48,444 nt of DNA from Acidimicrobiaceae bacterium (GTDB taxonomy: Bacteria > Actinomycetota > Acidimicrobiia > Acidimicrobiales > RAAP-2). This document shows positions 1 through 7,832 of this stretch, one piece after another. The notes beneath the pieces were generated by a model, which was given only the letters and a program-made list of their open reading frames with translations, made no database searches and was not told the origin of the DNA. The first letter of the stretch is position 1. Each line of letters opens with the position of its first letter. Both the position numbers and the translations under genes were made by a program. The stretch lies in the NCBI GenBank assembly GCA_003170315.1, contig PNAH01000036.1, positions 1-48,444 on the forward strand, read 5' to 3'.

Positions 1-349
1 CGAAGACGCCTACCAGCGCGACGCCAAACGTTATAGCTGACACCACGTAGGGCACACCAAAGCCCACGTGCAACACGTCGGCGCACATCGTGCCAAAGAC
101 TCCGACCATCACTACGGCCAACCAGTAGGTCGTGATGAGGAACCGAGGCACCGTCAACTGCCACCACAGGACCGCGACGAAGACGACGCCCGCGCCGAGC
201 ACCGCGAGTTCGGGATTGAATCGATGGACCAAGAAGTCTGAGGTCGCCTCACCCATCGCTGTAGAGAGGAGTTTCAAAACCCAAAAAACGCCGTCGATGT
301 TGGAGGGCACTTTGCTGGAGCGAAATCGTCGATGGAGATCTAGAGGCAT
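1..349 (-). CDS. Membrane protein, COG4705-like (3' end cut by window edge)
   Basis: The open frame runs from an ATG at 347-349 off the left edge, so about 116 N-terminal residues are visible. They contain the segment KVPSNIDGVFWVLKLLSTAMG followed by GEATSDFL, resembling the repeated K-VP---FW--K-L-T--GE--D unit of COG4705-type uncharacterised membrane proteins (from memory). After it come at least two strongly hydrophobic helices. It lies 13 bases downstream of the thioesterase stop in the same direction, so it may be the third gene of that transcript. Function is unknown; the family call is moderately sure, and the start could lie at a nearby GTG. Confidence 0.6.
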   Translation of the reverse strand, partial: MPLDLHRRFRSSKVPSNIDGVFWVLKLLSTAMGEATSDFLVHRFNPELAVLGAGVVFVAVLWWQLTVPRFLITTYWLAVVMVGVFGTMCADVLHVGFGVPYVVSAITFGVALVGVF

Positions 350-362
350 GCGAGGCAGAATG

Positions 363-1007
363 TTAGGACTCGGGCACTAGGTGCTTGAGAAACTTGGCGG
401 GATCGACCGCGATAAAAAGGGCGGTGGCCGTGGCGACCTCCACGTCCTTCGCGCGCACGCTGGCCTCAACGAACAGTTTTCGATGCGTGTGGCGCGAGAG
501 CCAGGCCCGCGCGCTGAGCGCCTCGCCGATAGGCGTTGGTGCGAGGTAAGTGATGTCGAGCTGTCCCGTGAAGGCGAGCACCCCGTGAATCGCCAGCACT
601 AGACCCATGGTCTCATCGATCAAGGCAGCGACGACGCCGCCGTGCGCTCGGCCCGGCGCGCCCTCGAAGGCTCGGCCGAGCGTGACGTCCATTACGGCTA
701 CGTCACCCTCTCGGCGAAGTGAAGCACCCAGGCCCAAGGGATTGGTCACGCCCGACACGAAGGAGTCCGCGAACAATTGGTGTCGCTCGACTTGGTCCTC
801 TCGCGGCACGGCCATCTTGAAGTTCGCCAGATCTATCTTCGGTAACGCGCGCTCGCGCGGCGCGGCACTTTCGACGATCTCGGTGAGTTGGCCGAGCGGC
901 GCGAGTAGGGCGTCGAGTTGCTCGTCGCTCAGCGTTCGCGCGACGAAGTCGTGTCCGAGCGTGCGCAGACGCGCGGCGACCTCGGCTCGACGCTCATCGT
1001 TGGTCAT
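363..1007 (-). CDS. PaaI-type hot-dog fold acyl-CoA thioesterase
   Basis: This 214-residue protein has the 4HBT hot-dog core in its C-terminal half. The diagnostic segment GRAHGGVVAALIDETMG (residues 119-135) carries the HGG turn and the acidic residue of the catalytic helix typical of PaaI/YbgC-like thioesterases, which hydrolyse acyl-CoA thioesters in the cytoplasm. The first 80 residues look like a helical extension. Its ATG shares one base (TAATG) with the stop of the aminotransferase upstream, so the two are translationally coupled. The natural acyl-CoA substrate cannot be read from the sequence. Confidence 0.8.
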   Translation of the reverse strand: MTNDERRAEVAARLRTLGHDFVARTLSDEQLDALLAPLGQLTEIVESAAPRERALPKIDLANFKMAVPREDQVERHQLFADSFVSGVTNPLGLGASLRREGDVAVMDVTLGRAFEGAPGRAHGGVVAALIDETMGLVLAIHGVLAFTGQLDITYLAPTPIGEALSARAWLSRHTHRKLFVEASVRAKDVEVATATALFIAVDPAKFLKHLVPES

Positions 1008-2350
1008 TAGGCGCCGACGTAGTAGCGATCGCCCACCTGGAGCGCCCGGTCGATCCGCGCGAGCCCGTCGCGCGCCTCGTCATCGGTGATGGTGCACGGC
1101 GGCACGACGTGAAGACGATTGAAGTTAGCGAAGACCAATAGTCGTTCGTCGCGACAGGCCGCGAGAATCTCATTCATCGCCGGTGAACTGGCGCCGTAGG
1201 GCGCGAGAGGCTCTCGACTCTCTCGATCCGATACGAGATCTAGCGCGAAAAAAACGCCTAAGCCGCGAACGTCGCCGATGACGCGGTGTTTTTTGGCCAT
1301 CGCCGCCAAGCCAGGTCGCAGTATGTCGTCGCCGACGCGTCGGGCGTTCTCGATGACGCCTTCGCGTTCCATCACTTCCATCGAGGCCACCGCTGCGGCG
1401 CATGCCAGTGGGTGGCCCGAGTACGTGAGACCCCCGGGGTAGACCCGATCGTTGAACGTCGCGCTGATGGCCTCGTTGATCACGACGCCTCCGAGCGGCA
1501 CGTAGCCCGAGTTGACCCCTTTGGCGAAGGTCACCAAATCAGGTTTGACGCCGTGTCGCTGATAGGCGAACCACGCGCCAGCCCGACCGAAGCCGCACAT
1601 CACTTCGTCGGCGATGTAGATAATGCCATGGCGGTCGCAGAGCTCGCGAACGCCCTGGAGATAGCCCGTCGGGGGAACCATGATGCCGGCCGTGCCCGGA
1701 ATGGTCTCCAAAATCACCGCGGCGATCGTGGCCGGCCCCTCGAAGAGGATCGTGTTCTCGAGGCTTTCGAGAGCGCGCTGGCACTCCTCCTCTTCGCTCG
1801 TCGCGTGAAAGACCGACCGATAGAGGAAGGGTCCAAAGAAGTGCACGACGCCGGATGAACCGTTGTCGTTCGGCCAGCGTCTCGGATCGCCGGTCAAGTT
1901 GATTGAGGTGGCGGTGGCGCCGTGGTAGCTGCGATAGGTCGCGAGTACTTTGGCCCGACCCGTGTGCAGTCGGGCCATGCGCACGGCGTGCTCGACGGCT
2001 TCGGTGCCCCCGTTGGTGAAAAAGACCTTCGCCGCTCCTTCAAAGGAGTGGTCGAGAATCATCTCGGCGGCCCGGTAGCGCGATTGGTAACCGTGCTGGG
2101 GGGCGATGGTGGCCAAAGTCGCAGCCTGTTCTTGGATGGCGCGAACGACGTCGGGGTGCTGATGACCAAGGTTGGTGTTGACGAGTTGAGAGGAAAAATC
2201 GAGAAAGGTGACACCGTCCTCGGTGGTGACGTAGACGCCCTGCGCCGACTTCACCATCATCGGGTTGATGGAACCCTGCGCCGACCACGAGTGAAAGACG
2301 GAGGCTTTCTCTCTCTCGAGGCTGGTAAGTGCGGAGCGGTCGGTGGCCAT
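1007..2350 (-). CDS. Class III (omega) aminotransferase
   Basis: A 447-residue pyridoxal-phosphate aminotransferase of full family length. Visible landmarks are NGGTEAVE (about 113-120) for cofactor phosphate binding, the IADEV segment (D248) contacting the pyridine nitrogen, and the Schiff-base lysine K277 in TFAKGVNSGY. The YRSYHGATA segment and overall pattern resemble the taurine/beta-alanine:pyruvate branch more than the GABA branch, which is represented by a second gene in this window (37.2-38.5 kb). An AAGGGA Shine-Dalgarno precedes the ATG. It forms an operon with the thioesterase and perhaps the truncated membrane protein. Amino-donor specificity is inferred only. Confidence 0.82.
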   Translation of the reverse strand: MATDRSALTSLEREKASVFHSWSAQGSINPMMVKSAQGVYVTTEDGVTFLDFSSQLVNTNLGHQHPDVVRAIQEQAATLATIAPQHGYQSRYRAAEMILDHSFEGAAKVFFTNGGTEAVEHAVRMARLHTGRAKVLATYRSYHGATATSINLTGDPRRWPNDNGSSGVVHFFGPFLYRSVFHATSEEEECQRALESLENTILFEGPATIAAVILETIPGTAGIMVPPTGYLQGVRELCDRHGIIYIADEVMCGFGRAGAWFAYQRHGVKPDLVTFAKGVNSGYVPLGGVVINEAISATFNDRVYPGGLTYSGHPLACAAAVASMEVMEREGVIENARRVGDDILRPGLAAMAKKHRVIGDVRGLGVFFALDLVSDRESREPLAPYGASSPAMNEILAACRDERLLVFANFNRLHVVPPCTITDDEARDGLARIDRALQVGDRYYVGA

Positions 2351-2459
2351 ATTTAAGTCCCTTGTTTCGTACCGTTGACGCTAACTCACTCCGAAGTGCC
2401 TCTACTTACGTGCCAAGGTCAGTACGTCCGTGGAGAAAAACGCCTTATGCGGTCGCTAC

Positions 2460-2759
2460 TTACTCGCCGTGCTCCGCGATCCTGCGCTCTCTCTCGATCA
2501 ACATCTCCTTCGAGCCGTCGTCCTCGCGGTTCGTGGACGTTCGAATCTCAGCCGCCGCCGTGGGGTCGTTGACCTCTGTTCGGCCAAAGACCCCTCCCGT
2601 GCCGAGTCTCGGCCCTAAGAGGCCACTACGTGTGTTCTGGTCCGTTTCGGCCTGCTCCTCGGCGAAATCGGCCGCTTCATGACGATGGTGTTTGTGGTCC
2701 TTGTCATCGCTCGACGCCGACGGGCTGAACATGTTCTTAAAACGGTTAAAAAATCCCAT
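2460..2759 (-). CDS. Small hydrophilic protein of unknown function
   Basis: A 99-residue frame is read from the ATG at 2757-2759, which begins with an amphipathic MGFFNRFKNMF segment; the in-frame ATG at 2831 would add 24 residues but lies 11 bases from the tRNA-Ile gene, so the inner start is preferred. The rest is charged and probably disordered, rich in Asp, Glu, His and Arg, with a histidine-rich stretch (DHKHHRHE). There is no recognised domain, signal peptide or membrane segment. It could be a small regulatory or metal-binding protein, but that is a guess. Confidence 0.45.
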   Translation of the reverse strand: MGFFNRFKNMFSPSASSDDKDHKHHRHEAADFAEEQAETDQNTRSGLLGPRLGTGGVFGRTEVNDPTAAAEIRTSTNREDDGSKEMLIERERRIAEHGE

Positions 2760-2841
2760 GCTTCGTAACGTACCGCACTTGAGATAGCGGCGGCGAGAAA
2801 GTTTGACCAACGTCAAGATTGGTTCAACCACAGCGCTTTGG

Positions 2842-2915
2842 TGGGGCTAGTAAGAATCGAACTTACGACCTCGTCATTATCAGTGACGCGCTCTAACCGA
2901 CTGAGCTATAGCCCC
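2842..2915 (-). tRNA. tRNA-Ile (GAT anticodon)
   Basis: The reverse strand folds as a complete 74-nt cloverleaf: acceptor GGGGCTA pairs with TAGCCCC, the D arm has AGCTCAGTCGGTTAGAGC, the anticodon stem CGTCA/TGACG encloses loop CTGATAA (anticodon GAT), and the T arm GTAAG/CTTAC encloses TTCGATT. No CCA is encoded. Confidence 0.97.
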
Positions 2916-2951
2916 GCAGGGGTACCAATCTAGCCGACGGTTACGTCGAAC

Positions 2952-3755
2952 TTAGATGGTCGAAGGGTCCCACACTCGGGCCGCGATGGACTGACTAGCC
3001 GTGGCGAGGAGCCTTCCCGATTCACTCCACATAAACGCGGTGCCCTGCGCGAAGCCACCGGACAATGCGTGCATGTGAATCTCGGTGAGGACCCATTCAG
3101 TCGGTTCGAGCGTGACGATGCGAATCGTGTTGTCGAGGCTGCGACCCATCGTGGAAAAACCCAGCGGTTGAGAAAGTCCGCCAGCCACGTAGTCCCCGAA
3201 GATGGCGAGCGTCGCTGCGGAGATATCAAAGTGCCCCGGCACGCGCGACCAGAGCGCCGAGACGGGCGGTCCGGGAGTGCCGTCAATTTGTTCGAACGGA
3301 CGTCCGAGTGCAATTCGGGCGTCGAGGTGGTGAAAAATCGAGCGGCTGAATCGCTCTGGCATGATGCGCTCCCGACACTCCTCCGGCGACTTCACCGTGG
3401 GCATGGTGACCCACGGCGTCGCGGCGGTGAGATCCCCCGTGCCGAAAGCGCCGTTGACCGTAAGTATTTCTCGATCTTCGGCGAAAGTGGTGGCGCGGGC
3501 CTGGGTCACGTGTCCACCGATGACGGCAAGGTCGGTCTTCACGGTGACCGTTGCGCCGAGGGGAGCGTAGGACAGATACTGCGCCGTCGCCCAAATCGTC
3601 GGTCGCTCGCTGGCCTCTTCGAGGGCCACCAGCGCCGACGCCAGTCCGCATCCACCGAAGAGGAAGTTGCCCGGTGTGATGACCCGCTCGGTCACTTCGA
3701 AGGACCACGTCGCTTCACCGGTTCGTTCCATGCCAAGAAAAGTCCGTGCGTCCAC
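2952..3755 (-). CDS. TesB-like (double hot-dog) acyl-CoA thioesterase
   Basis: A 267-residue protein with the layout of thioesterase-superfamily proteins of the TesB type. An N-terminal hot-dog repeat with NFLFGGCGLASAL (about 30-42) substitutes for the classical hot-dog helix, and a C-terminal repeat holds GRSLDNTIRI and ALSGGFAQGTAFMWSESG. Such enzymes hydrolyse medium- and long-chain acyl-CoA. The start is a GTG. No Shine-Dalgarno is visible, but TAACCT (3764-3769) ends eight bases before it, so a nearly leaderless mRNA is possible. It diverges from the membrane-protein/DUF2252/CtaG operon. Substrate is not predictable. Confidence 0.72.
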   Translation of the reverse strand: MDARTFLGMERTGEATWSFEVTERVITPGNFLFGGCGLASALVALEEASERPTIWATAQYLSYAPLGATVTVKTDLAVIGGHVTQARATTFAEDREILTVNGAFGTGDLTAATPWVTMPTVKSPEECRERIMPERFSRSIFHHLDARIALGRPFEQIDGTPGPPVSALWSRVPGHFDISAATLAIFGDYVAGGLSQPLGFSTMGRSLDNTIRIVTLEPTEWVLTEIHMHALSGGFAQGTAFMWSESGRLLATASQSIAARVWDPSTI

Positions 3756-3826
3756 GAGTGCCGAGGTTAACGCAGCGTCGCGACCGATCTGATTGAACGT
3801 CCATCGCGACGTGGAACGGCAGCGGG

Positions 3827-3841
3827 CAGACTTGTGCTGTG
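3827..3841 (+). promoter_or_regulatory. Leaderless-type promoter and GTG start
   Basis: CAGACT (3827-3832) is followed by exactly six bases and then the GTG start at 3839. There is no Shine-Dalgarno sequence. The spacing matches that before many other first genes in this window. Confidence 0.45.
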
Positions 3842-4456
3842 ATCGATCCGCGTTTTGTCTACCTCGCCGCAGCGCTCTCGCTCGTCGGTGCTTACGGCTA
3901 CATCCGCGATACGTTGCGCGGCGACACGTCGCCGAACCGAGTGACCTGGTCGCTCTGGGGTGTCGAAGGGGTGCTGGCTTTTTGTGTGGAGGTTCAACAA
4001 CATGTAGGTCTCGCGGCGTTGATGACGTTGATGCTCGGCCTCGTTCCCTGCGCGGTCGTCGTCGCGTCGTTTCGAAATCCGCATGGGGTCTGGAAGCTCG
4101 GTGCCTTCGACTTCCTCTGCGGCGCGGTGTCGATCGGCGGGTTGGTCTTTTGGGCGTTCGTCAACGAGCCCACGGTCGCGCTGGTCTCTTTCGTCGCGGC
4201 CGATCAGATGGCCGCGCTTCCCACGATTCGAAAGTCGTGGCTCGCGCCAACGACCGAGTCGCCGCGACTGTTCTTCTTGGGATCGACGAACTGTGCGATC
4301 ACGCTGCTGACCCTCACGAAGTTGACCACGGCCGGTGTGCTCTTCCCCGGTTGTATCTTGGTGGCGGACCTGATTGTGGGTCTGCTGATCGTGAGCAACG
4401 TTGGACCGCGACTGCGCGGCGAAGGCTACGGCGCACCAAAACCGAAAATGGCGTGA
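3839..4456 (+). CDS. Multi-helix membrane protein, unknown function (PQ-loop-like)
   Basis: A 205-residue protein with about six to seven hydrophobic helices. The segment YIRDTLRGDTSPNRVTW and the following SLWG resemble the R-G-T-PNR-TW-LW signature of small uncharacterised membrane proteins that look like PQ-loop transporters, with a second related half later (a possible internal duplication). It begins at GTG 3839 under a leaderless-type -10. Its stop lies two bases before the ATG of the DUF2252 gene, so it heads a three-gene transcript with DUF2252 and CtaG. A role in transport is possible but unproven. Confidence 0.62.
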   Translation: MIDPRFVYLAAALSLVGAYGYIRDTLRGDTSPNRVTWSLWGVEGVLAFCVEVQQHVGLAALMTLMLGLVPCAVVVASFRNPHGVWKLGAFDFLCGAVSIGGLVFWAFVNEPTVALVSFVAADQMAALPTIRKSWLAPTTESPRLFFLGSTNCAITLLTLTKLTTAGVLFPGCILVADLIVGLLIVSNVGPRLRGEGYGAPKPKMA

Positions 4457-4458
4457 CC

Positions 4459-5844
4459 ATGGAAACGACTGGCCGACTGACTCCCGAAGAGAACAAATCC
4501 CACGGCCAAGCGCAACGAGAGATGACACCTCGAGGCGCGATGGCGACCGTGAGCGAGCGACCGGCCGACTACGACCCGGTGGCGCGTTTGATGTGGCAGG
4601 GTGAGTCCCGCCAGCCCGACCTGCTGTCGCTTCGCTACACGCGCATGCTCGCCGACCCGTTCTCCTTCTACCGGGGGAACGCTCTTTTGATGGCCGATGA
4701 TTTGGCGAGGGGACCGAGCACGTCACTCGAGGTGCAGATCTGCGGTGACGCGCATCTCGCGAATTTCAATCTCTTTTCCTCACCCGAGCGCCATCTGGTA
4801 TTCGACGTGAACGACTTCGACGAAACCGACCCGGGTCCGTTCGAGTGGGACCTCAAGCGCCTCGTCACGTCGCTCGCCGTCGCCTCATTACACCTGGGTC
4901 ACAGTGACGCTCAACAAAAGCGCATCGCGCTCGCCGCGGCGCGCGAATATCGACTGTCGATTCGACATTTCGCCGGCGAGGACCGGCTCGCCACGTGGTA
5001 CGCCACGCTGGACATCGACGCCGTTGTGGCCGACCTTGGGGGGTTCTTCACCGAGAACGCGATTCATCGGATCGACCACGTGGTCGCTTACGCCAACGGC
5101 CGTGACACGCGAAAGGCGTTCGCGAAGTTGATCGTCGATGACAAGGACGGTCCGCGAATCGTCAATCGACCGCCGCTCCTCGTTCCCCTGAAAGACCTCC
5201 ACGAGAGCGGGTATCTGACGAGCGGCGAACTCGAGCGTCTCATCGCGGGCTACGCGCGAACCTTGACCAGCGATCGCCAGGTGCTGCTGGCCCAGTTCAC
5301 GCCCGTCGACGTCGCGCGCAAGGTCGTTGGCGTCGGTTCGGTCGGTACCGAATGCTACGTACTGTTACTGCTCGGCCGAGACGAGTTCGACCCATTCTTC
5401 TTGCAGGTGAAGCAGGCCGGCGCGTCAGTCATCGCGACGGCGACCTCGCGCGTTTCAACGATGCCGGCCGGGGAAAGGGTGGTCCAGGGCCAGCGACTCA
5501 TGCAGGCGACCCCCGACGTGTTCTTGGGTTGGCACTCCGTGAAGAAGGGCGACTCGAGCCGGCATTACTACGTGCGCCAGCTTTACGACAACAAGGCGGC
5601 GATCGCCATTGAACGGCTCGACGAGTCACTTCTCGTGACCTATGGTCAAATCTGTGCGTGGACCCTCGCCAGAGCCCACGCCCGCGGCGGCCATGGCGGC
5701 GCCATCGCGGGTTACCTCGGCAAGTCCGACGTGGCCGACGAAGCGTTCGCCGACTTCGCGATGGCCTATCGAGATCGAACGCTGAGTGATTTCGCAGCTC
5801 TTAAGAGCGCCGCCCAGGAAGGTCGGATTACGTTAGCGACGTGA
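4459..5844 (+). CDS. DUF2252 family protein
   Basis: A 461-residue DUF2252 protein. Characteristic segments are FYRGNALLMADDL (about 70-82), QICGDAHLANFN (93-104), FDVNDFDET (115-123) and the nearby WDLKRL. The GD-H--N pair followed by D-ND-D resembles the catalytic and metal-binding loops of aminoglycoside-phosphotransferase-like kinases, so a kinase-like fold is plausible; that link is inference. The start is the ATG at 4459, two bases after the preceding stop; an in-frame extension upstream only shadows the neighbour. Its TGA overlaps the GTG of the CtaG gene by four bases. Function is unknown. Confidence 0.85.
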   Translation: METTGRLTPEENKSHGQAQREMTPRGAMATVSERPADYDPVARLMWQGESRQPDLLSLRYTRMLADPFSFYRGNALLMADDLARGPSTSLEVQICGDAHLANFNLFSSPERHLVFDVNDFDETDPGPFEWDLKRLVTSLAVASLHLGHSDAQQKRIALAAAREYRLSIRHFAGEDRLATWYATLDIDAVVADLGGFFTENAIHRIDHVVAYANGRDTRKAFAKLIVDDKDGPRIVNRPPLLVPLKDLHESGYLTSGELERLIAGYARTLTSDRQVLLAQFTPVDVARKVVGVGSVGTECYVLLLLGRDEFDPFFLQVKQAGASVIATATSRVSTMPAGERVVQGQRLMQATPDVFLGWHSVKKGDSSRHYYVRQLYDNKAAIAIERLDESLLVTYGQICAWTLARAHARGGHGGAIAGYLGKSDVADEAFADFAMAYRDRTLSDFAALKSAAQEGRITLAT

Positions 5845-6677
5845 CCTCGCTGTTGCCCTTTCGTTGGCACATCGCTGACGTTCTCCTCATTGTCGCGCTG
5901 GGTGTCGGTCACCATATTGTCGTCACTTCGAAGCGCGAGCGCCGTTTCGCGGCGGGGGCGCTCGCGGCCCTGCTGGCCGTCACGATCTGGCCCATGGGGG
6001 ACCTGGCCTCGTCGGTGTCGCTGACGGCGGCCACCGTCCAACGACTGGTCATCATGGTGTTGGTCGCGCCAATGTTGTTGAGGGCGACGCCGACGGATGT
6101 GCTCGCACGGCTGACTCGACCGCGACCGATTGACTGGGTGACCCGAGTACTCGCGCATCCGGGAGTGGCGATGTTCGTCGTCACGGTAGTGGGCACCTTG
6201 ACGCTGTCAACGCCCGTCGTCGACTGGGGAGCTCGTTCGACAATTGCGCGCGGCGTGGTGCTCGTCGTCGTCATGGCCGTGGGGCTCGTGCTTTGGATTC
6301 CGGCGCTCGGCGTCCTGCCCGGAGTCAAACGACTCTCGCCGGTAGCGCGCGCCGGTTACGTGTTCGCGTCGTCGCTCGTCGTGACGAGTCTCTCGTTCGT
6401 GTGGATCTTCTCGCGGCACTCGCTCTATCCGGCCTTGCACCATCAGTACGCGCTCTTACACATGACGCCGCTCTTCGACCAGCAGCTCGCGGGGTTCGTC
6501 GCCAAATTTGGCTGTTACGCACCTATGTGGGCGGTCGCCTTCACGATCTTCTCGCGGGCCGAAGAGAGCGGCGCGTCCACCGAAGAGACACCGCTGCATT
6601 GGGCCGACGTCGAACGACAATTGTTACGCGTCGATCGTCAGCGCGAACGGGCCCTTCGCCGTCATCAATCGCAGTAG
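5841..6677 (+). CDS. CtaG-type cytochrome c oxidase assembly membrane protein
   Basis: A 278-residue, roughly seven-helix membrane protein of the Caa3_CtaG (COG3336) type, implicated in assembly of heme-copper oxidases. Family-like features are paired helices with polar patches, a conserved-looking HSLYPALHHQYALL segment near residue 193, and FGCYAPMWA in the last helix; the tail after about 235 is charged and cytoplasmic. The GTG start overlaps the DUF2252 stop (GTGA), implying translational coupling. ctaA and ctaB lie just downstream beyond a tRNA gene, which supports a respiratory-chain role. The exact assembly step is not known. Confidence 0.75.
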   Translation: MTSLLPFRWHIADVLLIVALGVGHHIVVTSKRERRFAAGALAALLAVTIWPMGDLASSVSLTAATVQRLVIMVLVAPMLLRATPTDVLARLTRPRPIDWVTRVLAHPGVAMFVVTVVGTLTLSTPVVDWGARSTIARGVVLVVVMAVGLVLWIPALGVLPGVKRLSPVARAGYVFASSLVVTSLSFVWIFSRHSLYPALHHQYALLHMTPLFDQQLAGFVAKFGCYAPMWAVAFTIFSRAEESGASTEETPLHWADVERQLLRVDRQRERALRRHQSQ

Positions 6678-6702
6678 GGACCCTTGGTAGGCTGGAGCCC
6701 CC

Positions 6703-6775
6703 GGGGACGTAGCTCAGTTGGTAGAGCGCGGGCTTTGCAAGCCTGAGGTCGTGGGTTCGATCCCCATCGTCTCCA
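6703..6775 (+). tRNA. tRNA-Ala (TGC anticodon)
   Basis: A 73-nt cloverleaf: GGGGACG pairs with CGTCTCC, the D arm is GCTCAGTTGGTAGAGC, the anticodon loop TTTGCAA gives TGC, and the T arm is GTGGG-TTCGATC-CCCAT. A TAGGCT at 6688-6693 is a likely -10. No CCA is encoded. Confidence 0.97.
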
Positions 6776-6831
6776 CTTCACAGGTCACTAGAACGACCGA
6801 AGAGCGCAACCAACGAAAGACCGGGCAAGAA

Positions 6832-7818
6832 CTAGACGATCGTGTTAATCGGTTCTGCCGCGCGTTCGGTGCGTCTTGTGCCCGGTTCACGGTCGTGGGC
6901 AGTTTGGCGTAAATGAAATTGGGTGACGCCAATGGTGAGCGACACCGCTCCCACCACGTGCAACTCGACCAAGAGGGGCGGTACATGCGTCAGGTACTGG
7001 GTCACGCCGATGGCCGCCTGCGCCAGCGAAATAATCACCAAGCGACGAACGCCGAGGCGCAGCGCGCTAGGTGTATCGCTCGTCCAAATCGCGAAGAGCA
7101 GACCGGTAACGAGTCCGATGAAGAGCACGGCCGCGAGCGAGTGCACCCACGCCGCCGAAGAGAACGCGAAGGGCAGACGCCGCGCGACCAGTTGACCCTG
7201 GGAGGCCCCGGCGTGCGGCCCCGAGCCGGTGGTCGCCGTTCCCGCAATAAGCAGTACGACGAACGGGATCCAGAGCAGACGCGCGATGAGCAGGAAATGT
7301 CGGTCGCGCACGTCGCTTCGGCCCGGTCCATAGATGTACTTCGAACGGTGATAGAGCACCGCGGCGACGACGACCATCGAGAGCGACAACAACATGTGCA
7401 ACGAGACGAGCCACGGATTGAGCTTGCTGTAGACCACGAAGGCGCCCAGAATCGCGTCGGCGACGACTCCGGCGATCAGCATTCCTGAGAGGATTATCAG
7501 GTCTTGACGTCGTACTTCACGCCAGATCGCCGCCACCAGGGTCGCGATCACCACGCACAGCAGCAGCACTGTCACCACGCGGTTCCCGTATTCGATGAAA
7601 TGGTGGATTCCCCATGATCCGGTGATCCGCCCTTTGAAACACGTGGGCCAGTCCGGACAGCCCAAACCGGAGCCGGTCAAGCGAACGGCCGCGCCCGAGA
7701 TCACGATGACGATCATCGAAATGAACGAGGCGAGGGCGAACCAACGAAACGTTGGGCCCGGAACGACGCGGCGTGGGGTAACGGTCACCCCCTCAGAATA
7801 CGTAATGGGCTCTACCAT
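6832..7818 (-). CDS. ctaA: Heme A synthase (CtaA/Cox15)
   Basis: A 328-residue, eight-helix CtaA that oxidises heme O to heme A for aa3-type oxidases. The first loop carries GSGLGCPDWPTC (49-60) with the paired cysteines C54/C60 of the type with a regulatory disulfide. Conserved histidines follow in IHHFIEYGNR (71-80), LVSLHMLL, AWVHSLA and VELHVVGA, the expected heme ligands of the two four-helix halves. Two starts compete: ATG 7818 with GGAGGG five bases upstream, used here, or GTG 7788, placed exactly six bases after TATTCT for a leaderless mRNA. It diverges from ctaB with 11 bases between the two start codons. Confidence 0.93.
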   Translation of the reverse strand: MVEPITYSEGVTVTPRRVVPGPTFRWFALASFISMIVIVISGAAVRLTGSGLGCPDWPTCFKGRITGSWGIHHFIEYGNRVVTVLLLCVVIATLVAAIWREVRRQDLIILSGMLIAGVVADAILGAFVVYSKLNPWLVSLHMLLSLSMVVVAAVLYHRSKYIYGPGRSDVRDRHFLLIARLLWIPFVVLLIAGTATTGSGPHAGASQGQLVARRLPFAFSSAAWVHSLAAVLFIGLVTGLLFAIWTSDTPSALRLGVRRLVIISLAQAAIGVTQYLTHVPPLLVELHVVGAVSLTIGVTQFHLRQTAHDREPGTRRTERAAEPINTIV

Positions 7819-7832
7819 AGAATCCCTCCATG
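7795..7832. promoter_or_regulatory. Overlapping divergent ctaA/ctaB promoters
   Basis: On the plus strand TAGAAT (7818-7823), six bases, then the ctaB ATG (7830). On the minus strand TATTCT (7800-7795), six bases, then an in-frame ctaA GTG (7788). Both have leaderless geometry. The complement of the bases before the ctaB ATG reads GGAGGG, a possible Shine-Dalgarno for the alternative ctaA ATG at 7818. Confidence 0.5.

Noticed and set aside
3793..4458. N-terminal extension of the DUF2252 frame, making a 683-residue protein
   Set aside because: The extra residues are Arg/Cys-rich and overlap the membrane-protein gene in another frame; DUF2252 similarity starts after the ATG at 4459.
6714..6986. 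Minus-strand frame with GIEPTTSGLQS
   Set aside because: It translates the antisense of tRNA-Ala and part of the ctaA tail; similar false peptides (VGFEPT) arise at both tRNA-Ser genes.
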